Assembly: GCF_900113275.1 (NCBI RefSeq)
Contig: NZ_FOOU01000009.1
Span: 1-64,000 of the forward strand
Origin: Neptunomonas qingdaonensis
GTDB lineage: Bacteria > Pseudomonadota > Gammaproteobacteria > Pseudomonadales > Balneatricaceae
Direction: 5' to 3'
DNA length: 64,000 bases
Below, piece after piece: positions 17,600-29,586 of the stretch (position 1 is its first letter; each line of letters starts with the position of its first letter). The notes beneath the pieces were generated by a model, which did no database searches, was not told the DNA's origin, and saw only the letters and a list, made by a program, of their open reading frames with translations. Both the position numbers and the translations under genes were made by a program.

Positions 17600-17854
17600 T
17601 TAGCTTTTTTTACTATCGGATTTTACAGAGCCCTGCATCATATTAAGTATTAGCTTTTGCAATGATTCCATCGAGCCAACACTATTGGTGATGTAAGGTT
17701 TAAGCAGCGTCATTGGATCATAACCCTCTGCCCCTGCATCCATTTGCTCCCTGACTTTTTTGATCATTTCATCCTGAAGTGATGCAACATCCGGAAGCCC
17801 CATAACCTGACGCAACTCACTTGGCGTCATCTCAACATCTACTTTAAAATTCAT
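17600..17854 (-). CDS. DUF6489-like small protein next to phaR
   Basis: An 84-residue protein starting MNFKVDVEMTPSELRQVMGL. The frame is open further upstream into the MFS gene, but the ATG at 17854 is preferred because upstream sequence does not look coding and GGG lies before it. It is hydrophilic and Met/Lys/Ser-rich toward the C-terminus, with no signal peptide. I believe it belongs to DUF6489, whose function is unknown. It sits directly upstream of phaR on the same strand with a possible PhaR site before it, which suggests a role at the PHA granule. Confidence 0.75.
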   Translation of the reverse strand: MNFKVDVEMTPSELRQVMGLPDVASLQDEMIKKVREQMDAGAEGYDPMTLLKPYITNSVGSMESLQKLILNMMQGSVKSDSKKS

Positions 17855-17916
17855 GTCATAACCCTTTGTTATGCCGCAGAATACAAGACTCTTGTTAACT
17901 ATATAGCGATACCTAC

Positions 17917-17925
17917 TGCAGTGCA
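17917..17925 (-). promoter_or_regulatory. Possible PhaR operator upstream of the DUF6489 gene
   Basis: TGC-AGT-GCA (within CTGCAGTGCAAA) lies about 63 bases before the start at 17854, just past the 3' end of the MFS gene. It shares the TGC-N3-GCA core with two sites at the phasin promoter. A nine-base motif with six fixed bases occurs by chance, so this is tentative. Confidence 0.35.
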
Positions 17926-17930
17926 AAATA

Positions 17931-19124
17931 TTAGGAGCTATTTTGCTGCACTTTTTCCGGATGAATCCATACATATGCCAACACGATAGCCACAACAGAA
18001 ACGAAGACTGCAATAGCAAATGTCACCTGAGCACCATGAGTATCCCATAATAACCCTGCAACAATGGCACCTGCCGCACCGCCGGCTCCAAACCCCACAC
18101 TGGAAAACAGAGCCTGCCCTCGTCCCTTCATATCCTCGGGGAAGTATTGGTGCACCAAGGATATTCCAACCGCATGCAGACTTGCAAATGTTGCCGCATG
18201 CAGCAGCTGAGCGACAATAACCAAGAAGATATTTTCAGGCCAAAAGCCTAGCAGACTCCATCGAATCACACATAAAACCAGACTACTGATCATAATCAAT
18301 CGCAACCCGAACCGGCTGATCAGCGTATGCATAACAATAAACACCAGCACCTCAGCCACGACACCTAACGACCACAGCATGCCTATTTCGCTCCGACTGT
18401 AATTCAGTTCCTGCATCATCAAACTAAAAAAGGTGTAATACGGGCCATGAGAGAACTGAATCAACATGGTTATCACAAAAAAAGCGATAACCTGTGGTTT
18501 TTTTATAACCTCTGTAAAACGCAGTGTTGACGAACGCTCTACTTTCGCGGGCAAATTTGCAGCAGGGATGAGCAGTGAGTTAATCCAGATAAGAATCATC
18601 AGAATGAGAAGGATAGTGGGTATCCAGGCAACAGAAATACTATCTAAAGCACTGCCTAATAAAAGTACGGAAAGAATAAAGCCAATGGATCCCCAAAGCC
18701 TTATACGACTGTATTTAGTCGACGCCTCACCCAGATAATTTAAGGTCACTACTTCAAACTGCGGCAGCACTGCATTCCAGAAAAAACTGTAACCCAGCAT
18801 AACCAGGCCGATCCCAAGCGCATTTTCCTGCCAGAACATTGCGATAAAAACAATCCAGGTTAACAAAGCTCCCAAACGGATGATTCGTAACCTTTGCCCG
18901 GTTTTATCTGCAATCCATCCCCATAATGCCGGCGCAAATATCCTGGAAATATGCAGTGTCGCCATCAGCAAGCCAATGCTTTTGGCATCAAACGCTAATG
19001 ATTTAAGATATAAAGACCAATAAGGAACCATTGCACCCAATAGTGCAAAATAAAAAAAATAGAAACCTGAAAGACGGATATACGGCAATGCAATTAACCG
19101 GTAGCTGAATCGACATTGAGCCAA
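17931..19124 (-). CDS. MFS transporter (HcaT/nucleoside-symporter-like group)
   Basis: A 397-residue, twelve-helix major facilitator protein. The N-terminal part (YIRLSGFYFFYFALLGAMVP, then WGWIADKTGQRLR) shows the loop 2-3 signature of the family, and the first helix resembles the PPP/HcaT branch annotated as phenylpropionate or nucleoside permeases. The substrate is not deducible. The start codon choice is uncertain, since MAQCRFSYRL may precede the true first helix. It lies between serS and the DUF6489 gene, probably as its own unit. Confidence 0.85.
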   Translation of the reverse strand: MAQCRFSYRLIALPYIRLSGFYFFYFALLGAMVPYWSLYLKSLAFDAKSIGLLMATLHISRIFAPALWGWIADKTGQRLRIIRLGALLTWIVFIAMFWQENALGIGLVMLGYSFFWNAVLPQFEVVTLNYLGEASTKYSRIRLWGSIGFILSVLLLGSALDSISVAWIPTILLILMILIWINSLLIPAANLPAKVERSSTLRFTEVIKKPQVIAFFVITMLIQFSHGPYYTFFSLMMQELNYSRSEIGMLWSLGVVAEVLVFIVMHTLISRFGLRLIMISSLVLCVIRWSLLGFWPENIFLVIVAQLLHAATFASLHAVGISLVHQYFPEDMKGRGQALFSSVGFGAGGAAGAIVAGLLWDTHGAQVTFAIAVFVSVVAIVLAYVWIHPEKVQQNSS

Positions 19125-19183
19125 AATAGCGTCAATGCAATGATGATAAATTAAAGCAGAATAAGAATGAAGGGAAGTAGTAC

Positions 19184-19210
19184 GTTGGCTGATGCAGAAG
19201 ATCAGCCAAC
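19184..19210 (-). terminator. Hairpin after serS
   Basis: GTTGGCTGAT (19184-19193) pairs perfectly with ATCAGCCAAC (19201-19210) around seven bases, 32 bases past the serS stop. There is no T-run on the minus strand, so termination is likely but not textbook. Confidence 0.5.
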
Positions 19211-19241
19211 GCAGATTTGTTACAAAGGCTTTACAACTATT

Positions 19242-20522
<1,281 letters not shown>

Positions 20523-20536
20523 TTAAACAACCTTAT

Positions 20537-20908
20537 TTAAAACAGGCGGGTGATCCAGATACCCGCTGACAAAGCAGCGATGCACATCAAAACGCTTAAT
20601 AATACATAAATTAATGCGGACATTATATGTCCTTCCTGCAGCAACGCCACTGTCTCCAGAGAGAAAGAGGAGAAAGTAGTGAAGGCACCTAGAAATCCAA
20701 CCATCAATAGTGGCCGCAATTCCGGCGAGAGACGTGCTTTCTCCATAATAAGTACAAATAAAACCCCCATCACCAGCGAACCTAAAATATTACATGTCAG
20801 GGTACCGATAGGGAGTCTATCCGCTTTCTCATTGAGTATTCCCGCTAGCCAGTAACGACTCACCGCTCCCAGTGCACCTCCTGTGGCGACCGCCAGGATA
20901 GTTTGCAT
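20537..20908 (-). CDS. crcB: CrcB/Fluc fluoride channel
   Basis: A 123-residue protein with four membrane helices. GGALGAVSRYWLAG near the N-terminus and GFLGAFTTFSSFSLE in the third helix are the pore and central-sodium-site signatures of Fluc channels, which export toxic fluoride as dual-topology dimers. No fluoride riboswitch was seen upstream, since the gene begins only three bases after rarA. Expression therefore depends on the operon. Confidence 0.95.
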   Translation of the reverse strand: MQTILAVATGGALGAVSRYWLAGILNEKADRLPIGTLTCNILGSLVMGVLFVLIMEKARLSPELRPLLMVGFLGAFTTFSSFSLETVALLQEGHIMSALIYVLLSVLMCIAALSAGIWITRLF

Positions 20909-20911
20909 ACC

Positions 20912-22261
20912 TTACCCTTTATTCTGATAACGTTTAATTGGGCTTTGCTCATCCAACATTTTAAGCTGTTGAAGTTTAGCACTTATTTTCTGTTCAAGAC
21001 CACGCTCACTGGGGTGATAATAGTGTCTGGACGTGATCTCTTCAGGCATATACTTTTCGCCTGCCGCATAGGCATTCGGTTCATCATGTGCGTAGCGATA
21101 TTCGTCACCATAACCCAGATCTTTCATTAGCGACGTCGGTGCATTACGCAGGTGAACCGGTACTGCATAATCAGGATCGCTTTTAATATCGGCACGGCAT
21201 TGATTAAACGCACTATAAACCGCGTTACTTTTAGGCGCGCTGGCACAATAGATGGCAGCCTGAGCAATGGCACGCTCCCCTTCAGCAGGGCCTACTCTCT
21301 CAAAGGCATCCCAGGCAGACAATGCAACCTGCATCGCACGTGGATCTGCGTTACCGATATCTTCCGACGCAATGGCTACCAGTCTGCGCGCGATATAGAG
21401 AGGATCACAGCCGCCTTCGAGCATGCGACAATACCAGTACAATGCCCCATCAGGAGATGAGCCACGTACAGACTTATGGAATGCTGAAATCATATCGTAA
21501 AAAATATCTCCCTGCTTATCGTAGCGACGCCCGCTACTTTGCAAGACCTCTTTCAACGCTTCAACAGGGACTCTCTCTACACCCTTCTCTGATACTGCCA
21601 GATCAACCGCTATTTCTAACAGGTTCAGTGCTCTGCGTGCATCGCCATCAGCAGCCCGCGCCAGCTGTTCTAACGTACCTTCATCAAACACCAGCGGTTT
21701 ATTAGCAAAACCCCTTTCAGAATCATGTAACGCCTGATGAATCACCTGTAACGACTCCTCATCACTTAAATTACGTAACAGATACACACGTGCGCGCGAG
21801 AGCAAAGCATTATTCAATTCAAATGATGGATTTTCAGTGGTCGCACCGATAAACAAAAATGTGCCATCTTCAATATAAGGAAGAAAAGCATCCTGCTGTG
21901 ATTTATTAAAGCGATGTACTTCATCAACGAATAAAATCACTTTGCACTGGCGGGACAAAGCCACATGCTTCGCTTCCTCGACGGCTGCACGGATCTCTTT
22001 CACGCCGGACAGAACAGCAGACAAGCTCATGAAGTGTGCATCACAGGTGTGAGCTATAATCTTCGCCAATGTCGTTTTGCCAACCCCCGGAGGCCCCCAT
22101 AAGATCATGGAGTGCAATGCCCCCTGCTCTATCGCCTGGCGCAAAGGTTTTCCCGGCGCTAACAGATGAGACTGGCCCACATATTCGCTTAGACTCTTGG
22201 GCCGCATCCGAGCAGCCAGGGGCTGATAGACAGGTTTAATATCATCAAACAGATCGCTCAT
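20912..22261 (-). CDS. rarA: Replication-associated recombination protein A
   Basis: A 449-residue AAA+ ATPase (RarA/MgsA) that acts at stalled replication forks. Walker A is GPPGVGKTT at about residues 55-63 and Walker B is [11 protein letters not shown]. The C-terminal MgsA tetramerisation region ([20 protein letters not shown]) is complete. The start ATG shares a base with the lolA stop region (both at 22261), so the genes are translationally coupled. Confidence 0.96.
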   Translation of the reverse strand: MSDLFDDIKPVYQPLAARMRPKSLSEYVGQSHLLAPGKPLRQAIEQGALHSMILWGPPGVGKTTLAKIIAHTCDAHFMSLSAVLSGVKEIRAAVEEAKHVALSRQCKVILFVDEVHRFNKSQQDAFLPYIEDGTFLFIGATTENPSFELNNALLSRARVYLLRNLSDEESLQVIHQALHDSERGFANKPLVFDEGTLEQLARAADGDARRALNLLEIAVDLAVSEKGVERVPVEALKEVLQSSGRRYDKQGDIFYDMISAFHKSVRGSSPDGALYWYCRMLEGGCDPLYIARRLVAIASEDIGNADPRAMQVALSAWDAFERVGPAEGERAIAQAAIYCASAPKSNAVYSAFNQCRADIKSDPDYAVPVHLRNAPTSLMKDLGYGDEYRYAHDEPNAYAAGEKYMPEEITSRHYYHPSERGLEQKISAKLQQLKMLDEQSPIKRYQNKG

Positions 22262-22896
22262 CAGCGCTCATTGCTCACGATGACATCCGTTCCGTTAGGT
22301 GGGGTAAATTTAAAAAGAGAAGCATCCATAGGCTCGTTGATGACAGAGTCTTTCAATAAAATCGTGGTCTGCTGGCCTAATACATCCTGTAACATAAGCT
22401 CAGACATAACCCCCTGTGTAAAAAACAGTCGAATACGCTGAAAACTGCTTTGTGTATCTTTGGGTAACAGCTCAAAAAGCTGCTGGCTCTCTTCATTGAT
22501 GGGCAGATAAATCTCAAACTGTTCTGCTAATTCAGCAACATCGCCATTGAGTATCAGTGCGGCACCGTTAGTTTGTTTCGGATCTGCAGGTTTGCGTGTT
22601 GCCTGTTCCAGATCTGGATCGTAAATCCAGACATACTCACCATCACTGACAATAAGTTGAGGAAACGGGCTGGCCGTTTCCCAGCGGAACAGACCTGGAC
22701 GAGAAATTTTCATCGACCCTTTTAACACTTCAGCAGTAGCACCCTGATCTTTACGAGTAACCTGCTCAAAGTTAGCACTAAAGCGGTCGTAGCCTTTAAG
22801 CACTTTTTTTAACGACTCCGTTGGTGTTTCAGCCTGAGCCAGTAGTGATACAAGCGCTAAACAAGCCATTGCACAGTATTTACCAATTTTTCTCAT
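22261..22896 (-). CDS. lolA: Outer-membrane lipoprotein carrier LolA
   Basis: A 211-residue periplasmic chaperone that shuttles lipoproteins from LolCDE to LolB. The start at 22896 is selected because GGGA lies seven bases upstream and it gives a normal signal peptide ([20 protein letters not shown], then QA). The mature part has typical LolA segments ([30 protein letters not shown]). The frame is open upstream into ftsK but that extension is not coding-like. It lies 16 bases after ftsK. Confidence 0.94.
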   Translation of the reverse strand: MRKIGKYCAMACLALVSLLAQAETPTESLKKVLKGYDRFSANFEQVTRKDQGATAEVLKGSMKISRPGLFRWETASPFPQLIVSDGEYVWIYDPDLEQATRKPADPKQTNGAALILNGDVAELAEQFEIYLPINEESQQLFELLPKDTQSSFQRIRLFFTQGVMSELMLQDVLGQQTTILLKDSVINEPMDASLFKFTPPNGTDVIVSNER

Positions 22897-22912
22897 ATTC
22901 ATTCCCTTAATA

Positions 22913-25576
22913 TCAGCCTCTGACCGGAGGCGGTGCCAATACTTCACGTAAGCCATTAGAACCGGCTTCAGTTACCACACCTGCGGCCTCCATTGTTTCA
23001 ATCATTCTGGCGGCGCGGTTATAGCCGATCTTCATCTTTCTTTGCACACTGGAGATAGAAGCCTTACGTGTCTCGGTGACAAAAGCAACGGCTTCGTCAT
23101 AAAGAGGATCCTGTTCTTCATCGAACAAACCGCCTGACGACCCACCCGAATCACTACCTGATTCATTTAAGACCGCATCAATATAGACAGGCTCGCCTAT
23201 CAATTTCCAGGCTTCGACGACCCGATGCACTTCATCATCGCCGACAAAGGCACCATGAACACGATTTGGCACGCTGGTTCCTGCTGGCAGATACAGCATG
23301 TCACCGTTACCCAAGAGATTTTCTGCACCGGACTGATCCAAAATCGTACGTGAATCGATCTTGGATGAAACTTGGAAGGCAATCCTGGTCGGCACGTTGG
23401 CCTTGATCAAGCCGGTAATAACATCTACCGATGGTCTTTGAGTTGCCAGTATCAGATGGATACCTGCCGCACGGGCTTTCTGTGCAATTCGTGCAATCAG
23501 CTCCTCTACTTTCTTACCAACAATCATCATCATGTCGGCAAACTCATCAATGATGACTACAATATAAGGTAAGGTTTCCAATGCGGGCGCAGGAGTTCCG
23601 AATGGCTCGCCGTGTTCCTCTGCATTCCACAGAGGATCCAGCAAAGGTTTTCCCTGCTGCTGCGCTGCTTTTACCTTGTCGTTAAAACCTCCAAGGTTAC
23701 GCACGCCCATTTTCGCCATTAATCGATAACGTCGTTCCATCTCACCAACACACCAGCGCAATCCACCTGCCGCTTCTTTCATATCGGTAATAACAGGTGT
23801 CAACAGATGCGGAATCCCTTCGTAAATGGAAAGCTCCAGCATTTTAGGGTCAACCATCATCAAACGCACCTCTTCGGGTGTCGCTTTAAATAGCAGACTC
23901 AGAATCATGGCATTCACACCCACAGACTTACCAGAACCGGTAGTTCCTGCCACCAACAGATGCGGCATTTTACCCAGGTTAGCGACCACCGGGTTTCCGG
24001 CGATATCATTACCAAGCGCCAGGGTTAATCGCGACGAAGCTTCCAGATAAGGTTTAGAGTTAAGCACTTCGCTGAGGCGCACCATCTGGCGACTGGCATT
24101 GGGTATTTCGATACCTACAACAGATTTTCCCGGAATAACCTCAACGACACGCACACTGGAGATAGCCAGCGAGCGCGCCAGATCTTTTGCCAGATTAGTG
24201 ATTTTACTGACTTTGACACCTGCCGCCGGCTGAATCTCAAAACGAGTAATAACTGGCCCGGGATTCACTTCAACGACTTCGGCAATAACACCAAAATCTT
24301 TCAGTTTGCTTTCCAGCAAACGCGACATATCTTCGAGCTCTTCTTCTGAATAGCCATGATCAGTTTGTAACTCAGGCGGATCTAACAGATCGAGAGAGGG
24401 AATTTTACGTAACGAGCGTACCGGACGACGCTCTTTATTCGATGAGTTTGCATCATGGTCATCGTTCTGAATAGGTTGATGAGCTTCAGCCAGCGGCACA
24501 ATTTTCAGCTCTTTTTTAGGCAGACCGGAAGCGCTTGCCGAAACAGCAGGACCTGGCGGATGTTGCGACACTGTGCGTAACGGCACAATGTTATCCGCAG
24601 CATCGACATCCTCCCAAGAGGGCTCAGCTCTTGCGCCGGACTCCTTAACGCTTTGGTGAGCGCTGATTGCCTCCGTCACTAGAGGCGGTTCTGCAGCGCT
24701 CTGCTGATTCACAGTTGCAGGCTGCCCTTTAATCGACTTCAGCGCAGATCCAAATGAGGCATCAGCCGCATCACTAGCGGCTCCTGTTGAGGCGCTGAAA
24801 GCAGGCTCCAAACGCGCTCGCATCCGTTCTTTTAAGGATGCTCTTACGCTCTCGTTATGCTGAGCGTGGTTATTCCCGTGATCATTCAAGGCGCTTGATT
24901 TATCGGCGTTTTGCTTAGCAGAATCACTCGCCTGAGCAGAGCTATCGTCGTTATGCGCAAACAAAGCAGAAAGGTAACGATAGGCATTTAATACGCCTCC
25001 CCCTATGCGATTTTGAATAGCATCCCAGGAAAGCTCCATATAAAAGGTGCAACCAATACCGGCAGCCGTAATAAGAAGTACCGTACTGCCCAGCAAGCTG
25101 AACCAGGAAACCATCCAATCCGACAGTGCCTGACCAATAATACCGCCGCTGGTAAAAGGGAAACCTAACGACTGATTAGACAGATGAATTGAAGCCAGCC
25201 CGCATAAAGATGCCATTAATAACAAGATGCCCGACGCCCGCAACATAACGAAAGGCAGGCCATCTAACAAAGTCACCTCCCTTCTCAGCATAAAACGAAG
25301 CGCAGGCCAGATGATGATAAAGGGTAGAAACCAGGCGCTCACACCTAAAAAAGAAAACAGCAAATCTGTTAACCATGCACCAAAAATACCCGTCCAATTG
25401 CGCACACCAGCATGATAGCCAAGATGCGACCAACCAGGGTCTTTTGGGTGATAACCGAGCATAGCTAATAACATATAGGCACAGCTCATAATAATCAGAA
25501 ACAAAACGCAGACTTTAAGTACACGCGCTAGCAGCTCAGAAAAAGCATGAGGGCTTGTAGGGAGCTTATTTTTCAC
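22913..25576 (-). CDS. ftsK: DNA translocase FtsK
   Basis: An 887-residue divisome protein that pumps DNA toward dif at septation. The N-terminal 210 residues hold four or five membrane helices; residues 210-400 are a low-complexity linker; the alpha/beta motor domain follows with Walker [13 protein letters not shown] near residue 545 and Walker [13 protein letters not shown]. The C-terminal gamma winged helix ([20 protein letters not shown], about residues 825-885) reads KOPS sequences. Size is normal for the shorter FtsK type of Pseudomonas-like bacteria. It heads the minus-strand operon. Confidence 0.97.
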   Translation of the reverse strand: MKNKLPTSPHAFSELLARVLKVCVLFLIIMSCAYMLLAMLGYHPKDPGWSHLGYHAGVRNWTGIFGAWLTDLLFSFLGVSAWFLPFIIIWPALRFMLRREVTLLDGLPFVMLRASGILLLMASLCGLASIHLSNQSLGFPFTSGGIIGQALSDWMVSWFSLLGSTVLLITAAGIGCTFYMELSWDAIQNRIGGGVLNAYRYLSALFAHNDDSSAQASDSAKQNADKSSALNDHGNNHAQHNESVRASLKERMRARLEPAFSASTGAASDAADASFGSALKSIKGQPATVNQQSAAEPPLVTEAISAHQSVKESGARAEPSWEDVDAADNIVPLRTVSQHPPGPAVSASASGLPKKELKIVPLAEAHQPIQNDDHDANSSNKERRPVRSLRKIPSLDLLDPPELQTDHGYSEEELEDMSRLLESKLKDFGVIAEVVEVNPGPVITRFEIQPAAGVKVSKITNLAKDLARSLAISSVRVVEVIPGKSVVGIEIPNASRQMVRLSEVLNSKPYLEASSRLTLALGNDIAGNPVVANLGKMPHLLVAGTTGSGKSVGVNAMILSLLFKATPEEVRLMMVDPKMLELSIYEGIPHLLTPVITDMKEAAGGLRWCVGEMERRYRLMAKMGVRNLGGFNDKVKAAQQQGKPLLDPLWNAEEHGEPFGTPAPALETLPYIVVIIDEFADMMMIVGKKVEELIARIAQKARAAGIHLILATQRPSVDVITGLIKANVPTRIAFQVSSKIDSRTILDQSGAENLLGNGDMLYLPAGTSVPNRVHGAFVGDDEVHRVVEAWKLIGEPVYIDAVLNESGSDSGGSSGGLFDEEQDPLYDEAVAFVTETRKASISSVQRKMKIGYNRAARMIETMEAAGVVTEAGSNGLREVLAPPPVRG

Positions 25577-25785
25577 TCACATTCCTTTTAATCTTAAGTA
25601 CTTACTACGAAAATAAAAATCATAATTCAGAGCCACACATTGTAGCGCGACTTGATGAGAATCGAAGATTACGACATAGTGATCTTCAAAAAATTCAATT
25701 ATAACGAACTACCGCCGCACTAATAACCGTCTATAGTTATATTCAGCAGCCAAACCATCCACCAAAGACTCTCTGGGGTTAAAAC

Positions 25786-27646
<1,861 letters not shown>

Positions 27647-27666
27647 CAAAAGCAGTTAACTGCCAC

Positions 27667-27724
27667 AGACCAAAGGCGCTATACCTTATGAGCTATGCCT
27701 TATGAAGCACGCCTTTGGTCTTTT
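27667..27724 (+). terminator. Terminator of trxB with a repeat-filled loop
   Basis: AGACCAAAGGCG (27667-27678) pairs perfectly with CGCCTTTGGTCT (27710-27721), followed by TTT. The loop contains two copies of a 14-bp unit, GCTATACCTTATGA and GCTATGCCTTATGA (27678-27705). Confidence 0.8.
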
Positions 27725-27737
27725 CTGAATACTCCTG

Positions 27738-28454
27738 ATGATTCCTTGGCTGCACCCCACTCACCTGACCTTCCCTGACACCGCGACAGCATTGGATGAG
27801 CCTGATGGTCTTTTAGCCGCTGGCGGCGACCTCACACCCAAGCGCTTATTAGCAGCCTACCGTCACGGAATTTTCCCGTGGTTTAGTGACGATGATCCCA
27901 TCTTGTGGTGGAGCCCTAATCCACGCTGCGTGCTTCTTCCTGATCAAATCCATATATCACGCAGCATGCGTAAACATCTCAAAAAACACGATTACAGCGT
28001 GACATTTGATACCGCCTTTAGCGAGGTAATTCGTGCGTGCGCCAGCACCCGTGAAGCGACCACAGGCACCTGGATATCAGCGGACATGCAAAAGGCCTAT
28101 AGCGAACTCCACCAGCAGGGCCATGCTCATTCAGTTGAAGTCTGGCAAAACCAACAACTGATTGGCGGTTTATACGGATTGGGAATCGGTAAGCTATTTT
28201 TTGGTGAGTCGATGTTCAGCCTGCAGAAAAACGCTTCTAAAATTGCATTTATAGCACTCTGCCAACAACTGGAAAAGTGGGGCTACCCGCTGATTGATTG
28301 CCAGGTGCATAACAGCCATTTGGAAAGCTTGGGGGCAACAAACATTCCCCGCAATGAATTTATCGATTACATTAGGCACTATATAGATTCAAAAACATCA
28401 CATGACTGGCGCTTCGATAGTGACAAAGTCATATTGAACAGTGAAAGCGGATGA
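27738..28454 (+). CDS. aat: Leucyl/phenylalanyl-tRNA--protein transferase
   Basis: A 238-residue enzyme that attaches Leu or Phe from tRNA to proteins with N-terminal Arg or Lys, creating N-degrons. Characteristic segments are [40 protein letters not shown] and the acceptor-site [20 protein letters not shown]. Full length. It overlaps bpt by four bases (ATGA), so the two transferases are made together. ClpS and ClpA, which recognise and degrade the products, are encoded 1-4 kb downstream. Confidence 0.96.
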   Translation: MIPWLHPTHLTFPDTATALDEPDGLLAAGGDLTPKRLLAAYRHGIFPWFSDDDPILWWSPNPRCVLLPDQIHISRSMRKHLKKHDYSVTFDTAFSEVIRACASTREATTGTWISADMQKAYSELHQQGHAHSVEVWQNQQLIGGLYGLGIGKLFFGESMFSLQKNASKIAFIALCQQLEKWGYPLIDCQVHNSHLESLGATNIPRNEFIDYIRHYIDSKTSHDWRFDSDKVILNSESG

Positions 28455-29164
28455 CTGAGTTAAAAGAATTACATTTTTTTGCTACGCCCGAACATAACTG
28501 TAGCTATATTGAAGGCTACAAAGCTAAGACTTTGTTCGTCGATCCGCATTCAAGTATCTCGGTCAACGCGTTTAGCCAACTCTCCAATCTGGGATTCAGG
28601 CGCAGCGGAAAACATATTTACCGACCGCATTGTGACAACTGCCAAGCCTGCATTTCAGTCAGAGTTCCTGTTAACCTGTTTAAACCGAATAAAACGCAGC
28701 GTCGGATTTTCAATAAAAACAAAGACCTTGTCGTTAAAAGAACGACACCTCACTACACTGACGAATATTTCCAACTTTACTCTGATTATATTTCGCAGCG
28801 CCATGCTGACGGGGATATGCACCCGCCGAATAAGGAACAATTCATCAATTTTTTAATCGAGGGAGATCAACCCTGTGATTTTCTCGAATTTTATCTGGAT
28901 GAAAAACTAATCGCGGTGGCCGTTACTGATCAGTTAGTGCAGGGTTTATCTGCTACCTATACATTTTACGACCCTGATCCTGCTTTTAATCAGCGAAGTT
29001 TGGGCACATATGCCATTCTCTGGCAGATAGAAGAGTGTCGCCGACTCAATCTTGAATACCTTTATATGGGCTACTGGGTACAATCCTGTCGCAAAATGAA
29101 GTATAAAATCGCCTATCGTCCGCTAGAATTTCTAATCGACGGACAATGGATTCTCATAAGATAG
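28451..29164 (+). CDS. bpt: Aspartate/glutamate leucyltransferase
   Basis: A 237-residue ATE1-like transferase that adds Leu to N-terminal Asp or Glu of proteins. The N-terminal cysteine cluster resembling ATE_N is seen as HNCSYIEG and [15 protein letters not shown], and the C-terminal catalytic half contains [20 protein letters not shown] and [15 protein letters not shown]. Length fits Bpt. With aat it forms the full set of bacterial Leu-conjugating N-degron enzymes; the overlapping start and stop signal coupled translation. Confidence 0.95.
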   Translation: MTELKELHFFATPEHNCSYIEGYKAKTLFVDPHSSISVNAFSQLSNLGFRRSGKHIYRPHCDNCQACISVRVPVNLFKPNKTQRRIFNKNKDLVVKRTTPHYTDEYFQLYSDYISQRHADGDMHPPNKEQFINFLIEGDQPCDFLEFYLDEKLIAVAVTDQLVQGLSATYTFYDPDPAFNQRSLGTYAILWQIEECRRLNLEYLYMGYWVQSCRKMKYKIAYRPLEFLIDGQWILIR

Positions 29165-29272
29165 TAATTAAACGGCTAATACTCTTTGATATCCTTAGAT
29201 AAATCAGGCAAAATACTGCGCTCTGATAATAGGACATTGTTCGAAATCAGCCCTTTCACAGGTAGGTAATGA

Positions 29273-29491
29273 ATGGCTAAAGAAGATAGCATTGAAATGG
29301 AAGGTACCGTGGTTGACACGCTGCCAAACACCATGTTCCGCGTAGAGCTCGAGAATGGTCATGTAGTTACCGCTCATATCTCTGGCAAAATGCGTAAAAA
29401 CTATATCCGTATTTTAACGGGTGACAAAGTAAAAGTTGAACTAACACCATACGATTTGACCAAAGGCCGCATCGTATATCGTGCCCGTTAG
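29273..29491 (+). CDS. infA: Translation initiation factor IF-1
   Basis: A 72-residue OB-fold protein, exactly the usual length. [20 protein letters not shown] and the C-terminal [16 protein letters not shown] are nearly invariant in proteobacterial IF-1, which occupies the ribosomal A site during initiation. The gene follows aat-bpt as in Pseudomonas and E. coli neighbourhoods and converges with clpA. Confidence 0.98.
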   Translation: MAKEDSIEMEGTVVDTLPNTMFRVELENGHVVTAHISGKMRKNYIRILTGDKVKVELTPYDLTKGRIVYRAR

Positions 29492-29502
29492 TACAATCGA
29501 TC

Positions 29503-29532
29503 TGGCTTAACCTCCTTTGGCTTAACACCAAA
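29503..29532. repeat. 15-bp tandem duplication after infA
   Basis: TGGCTTAACCTCCTT (29503-29517) is followed by TGGCTTAACACCAAA (29518-29532). The shared part is TGGCTTAAC plus scattered positions. It begins 11 bases after the infA stop. Confidence 0.6.
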
Positions 29533-29561
29533 TAGTTAAATACCAGATCCTGAAATTCCCC

Positions 29562-29586
29562 CAGTGGCAGCCTTAGGCTGCCACTG
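29562..29586 (-). terminator. Hairpin whose loop is the clpA stop codon
   Basis: CAGTGGCAGCC (29562-29572) and GGCTGCCACTG (29576-29586) form a perfect 11-bp stem around TTA, which is the clpA stop codon read on the minus strand. No T-run follows on the minus strand, so it may protect the mRNA end or slow termination rather than act as an intrinsic terminator. It lies between convergent infA and clpA. Confidence 0.6.

Noticed and set aside
20909-20936. Fluoride riboswitch before crcB
   Set aside because: The gene starts only three bases after rarA and no matching structure is visible upstream.
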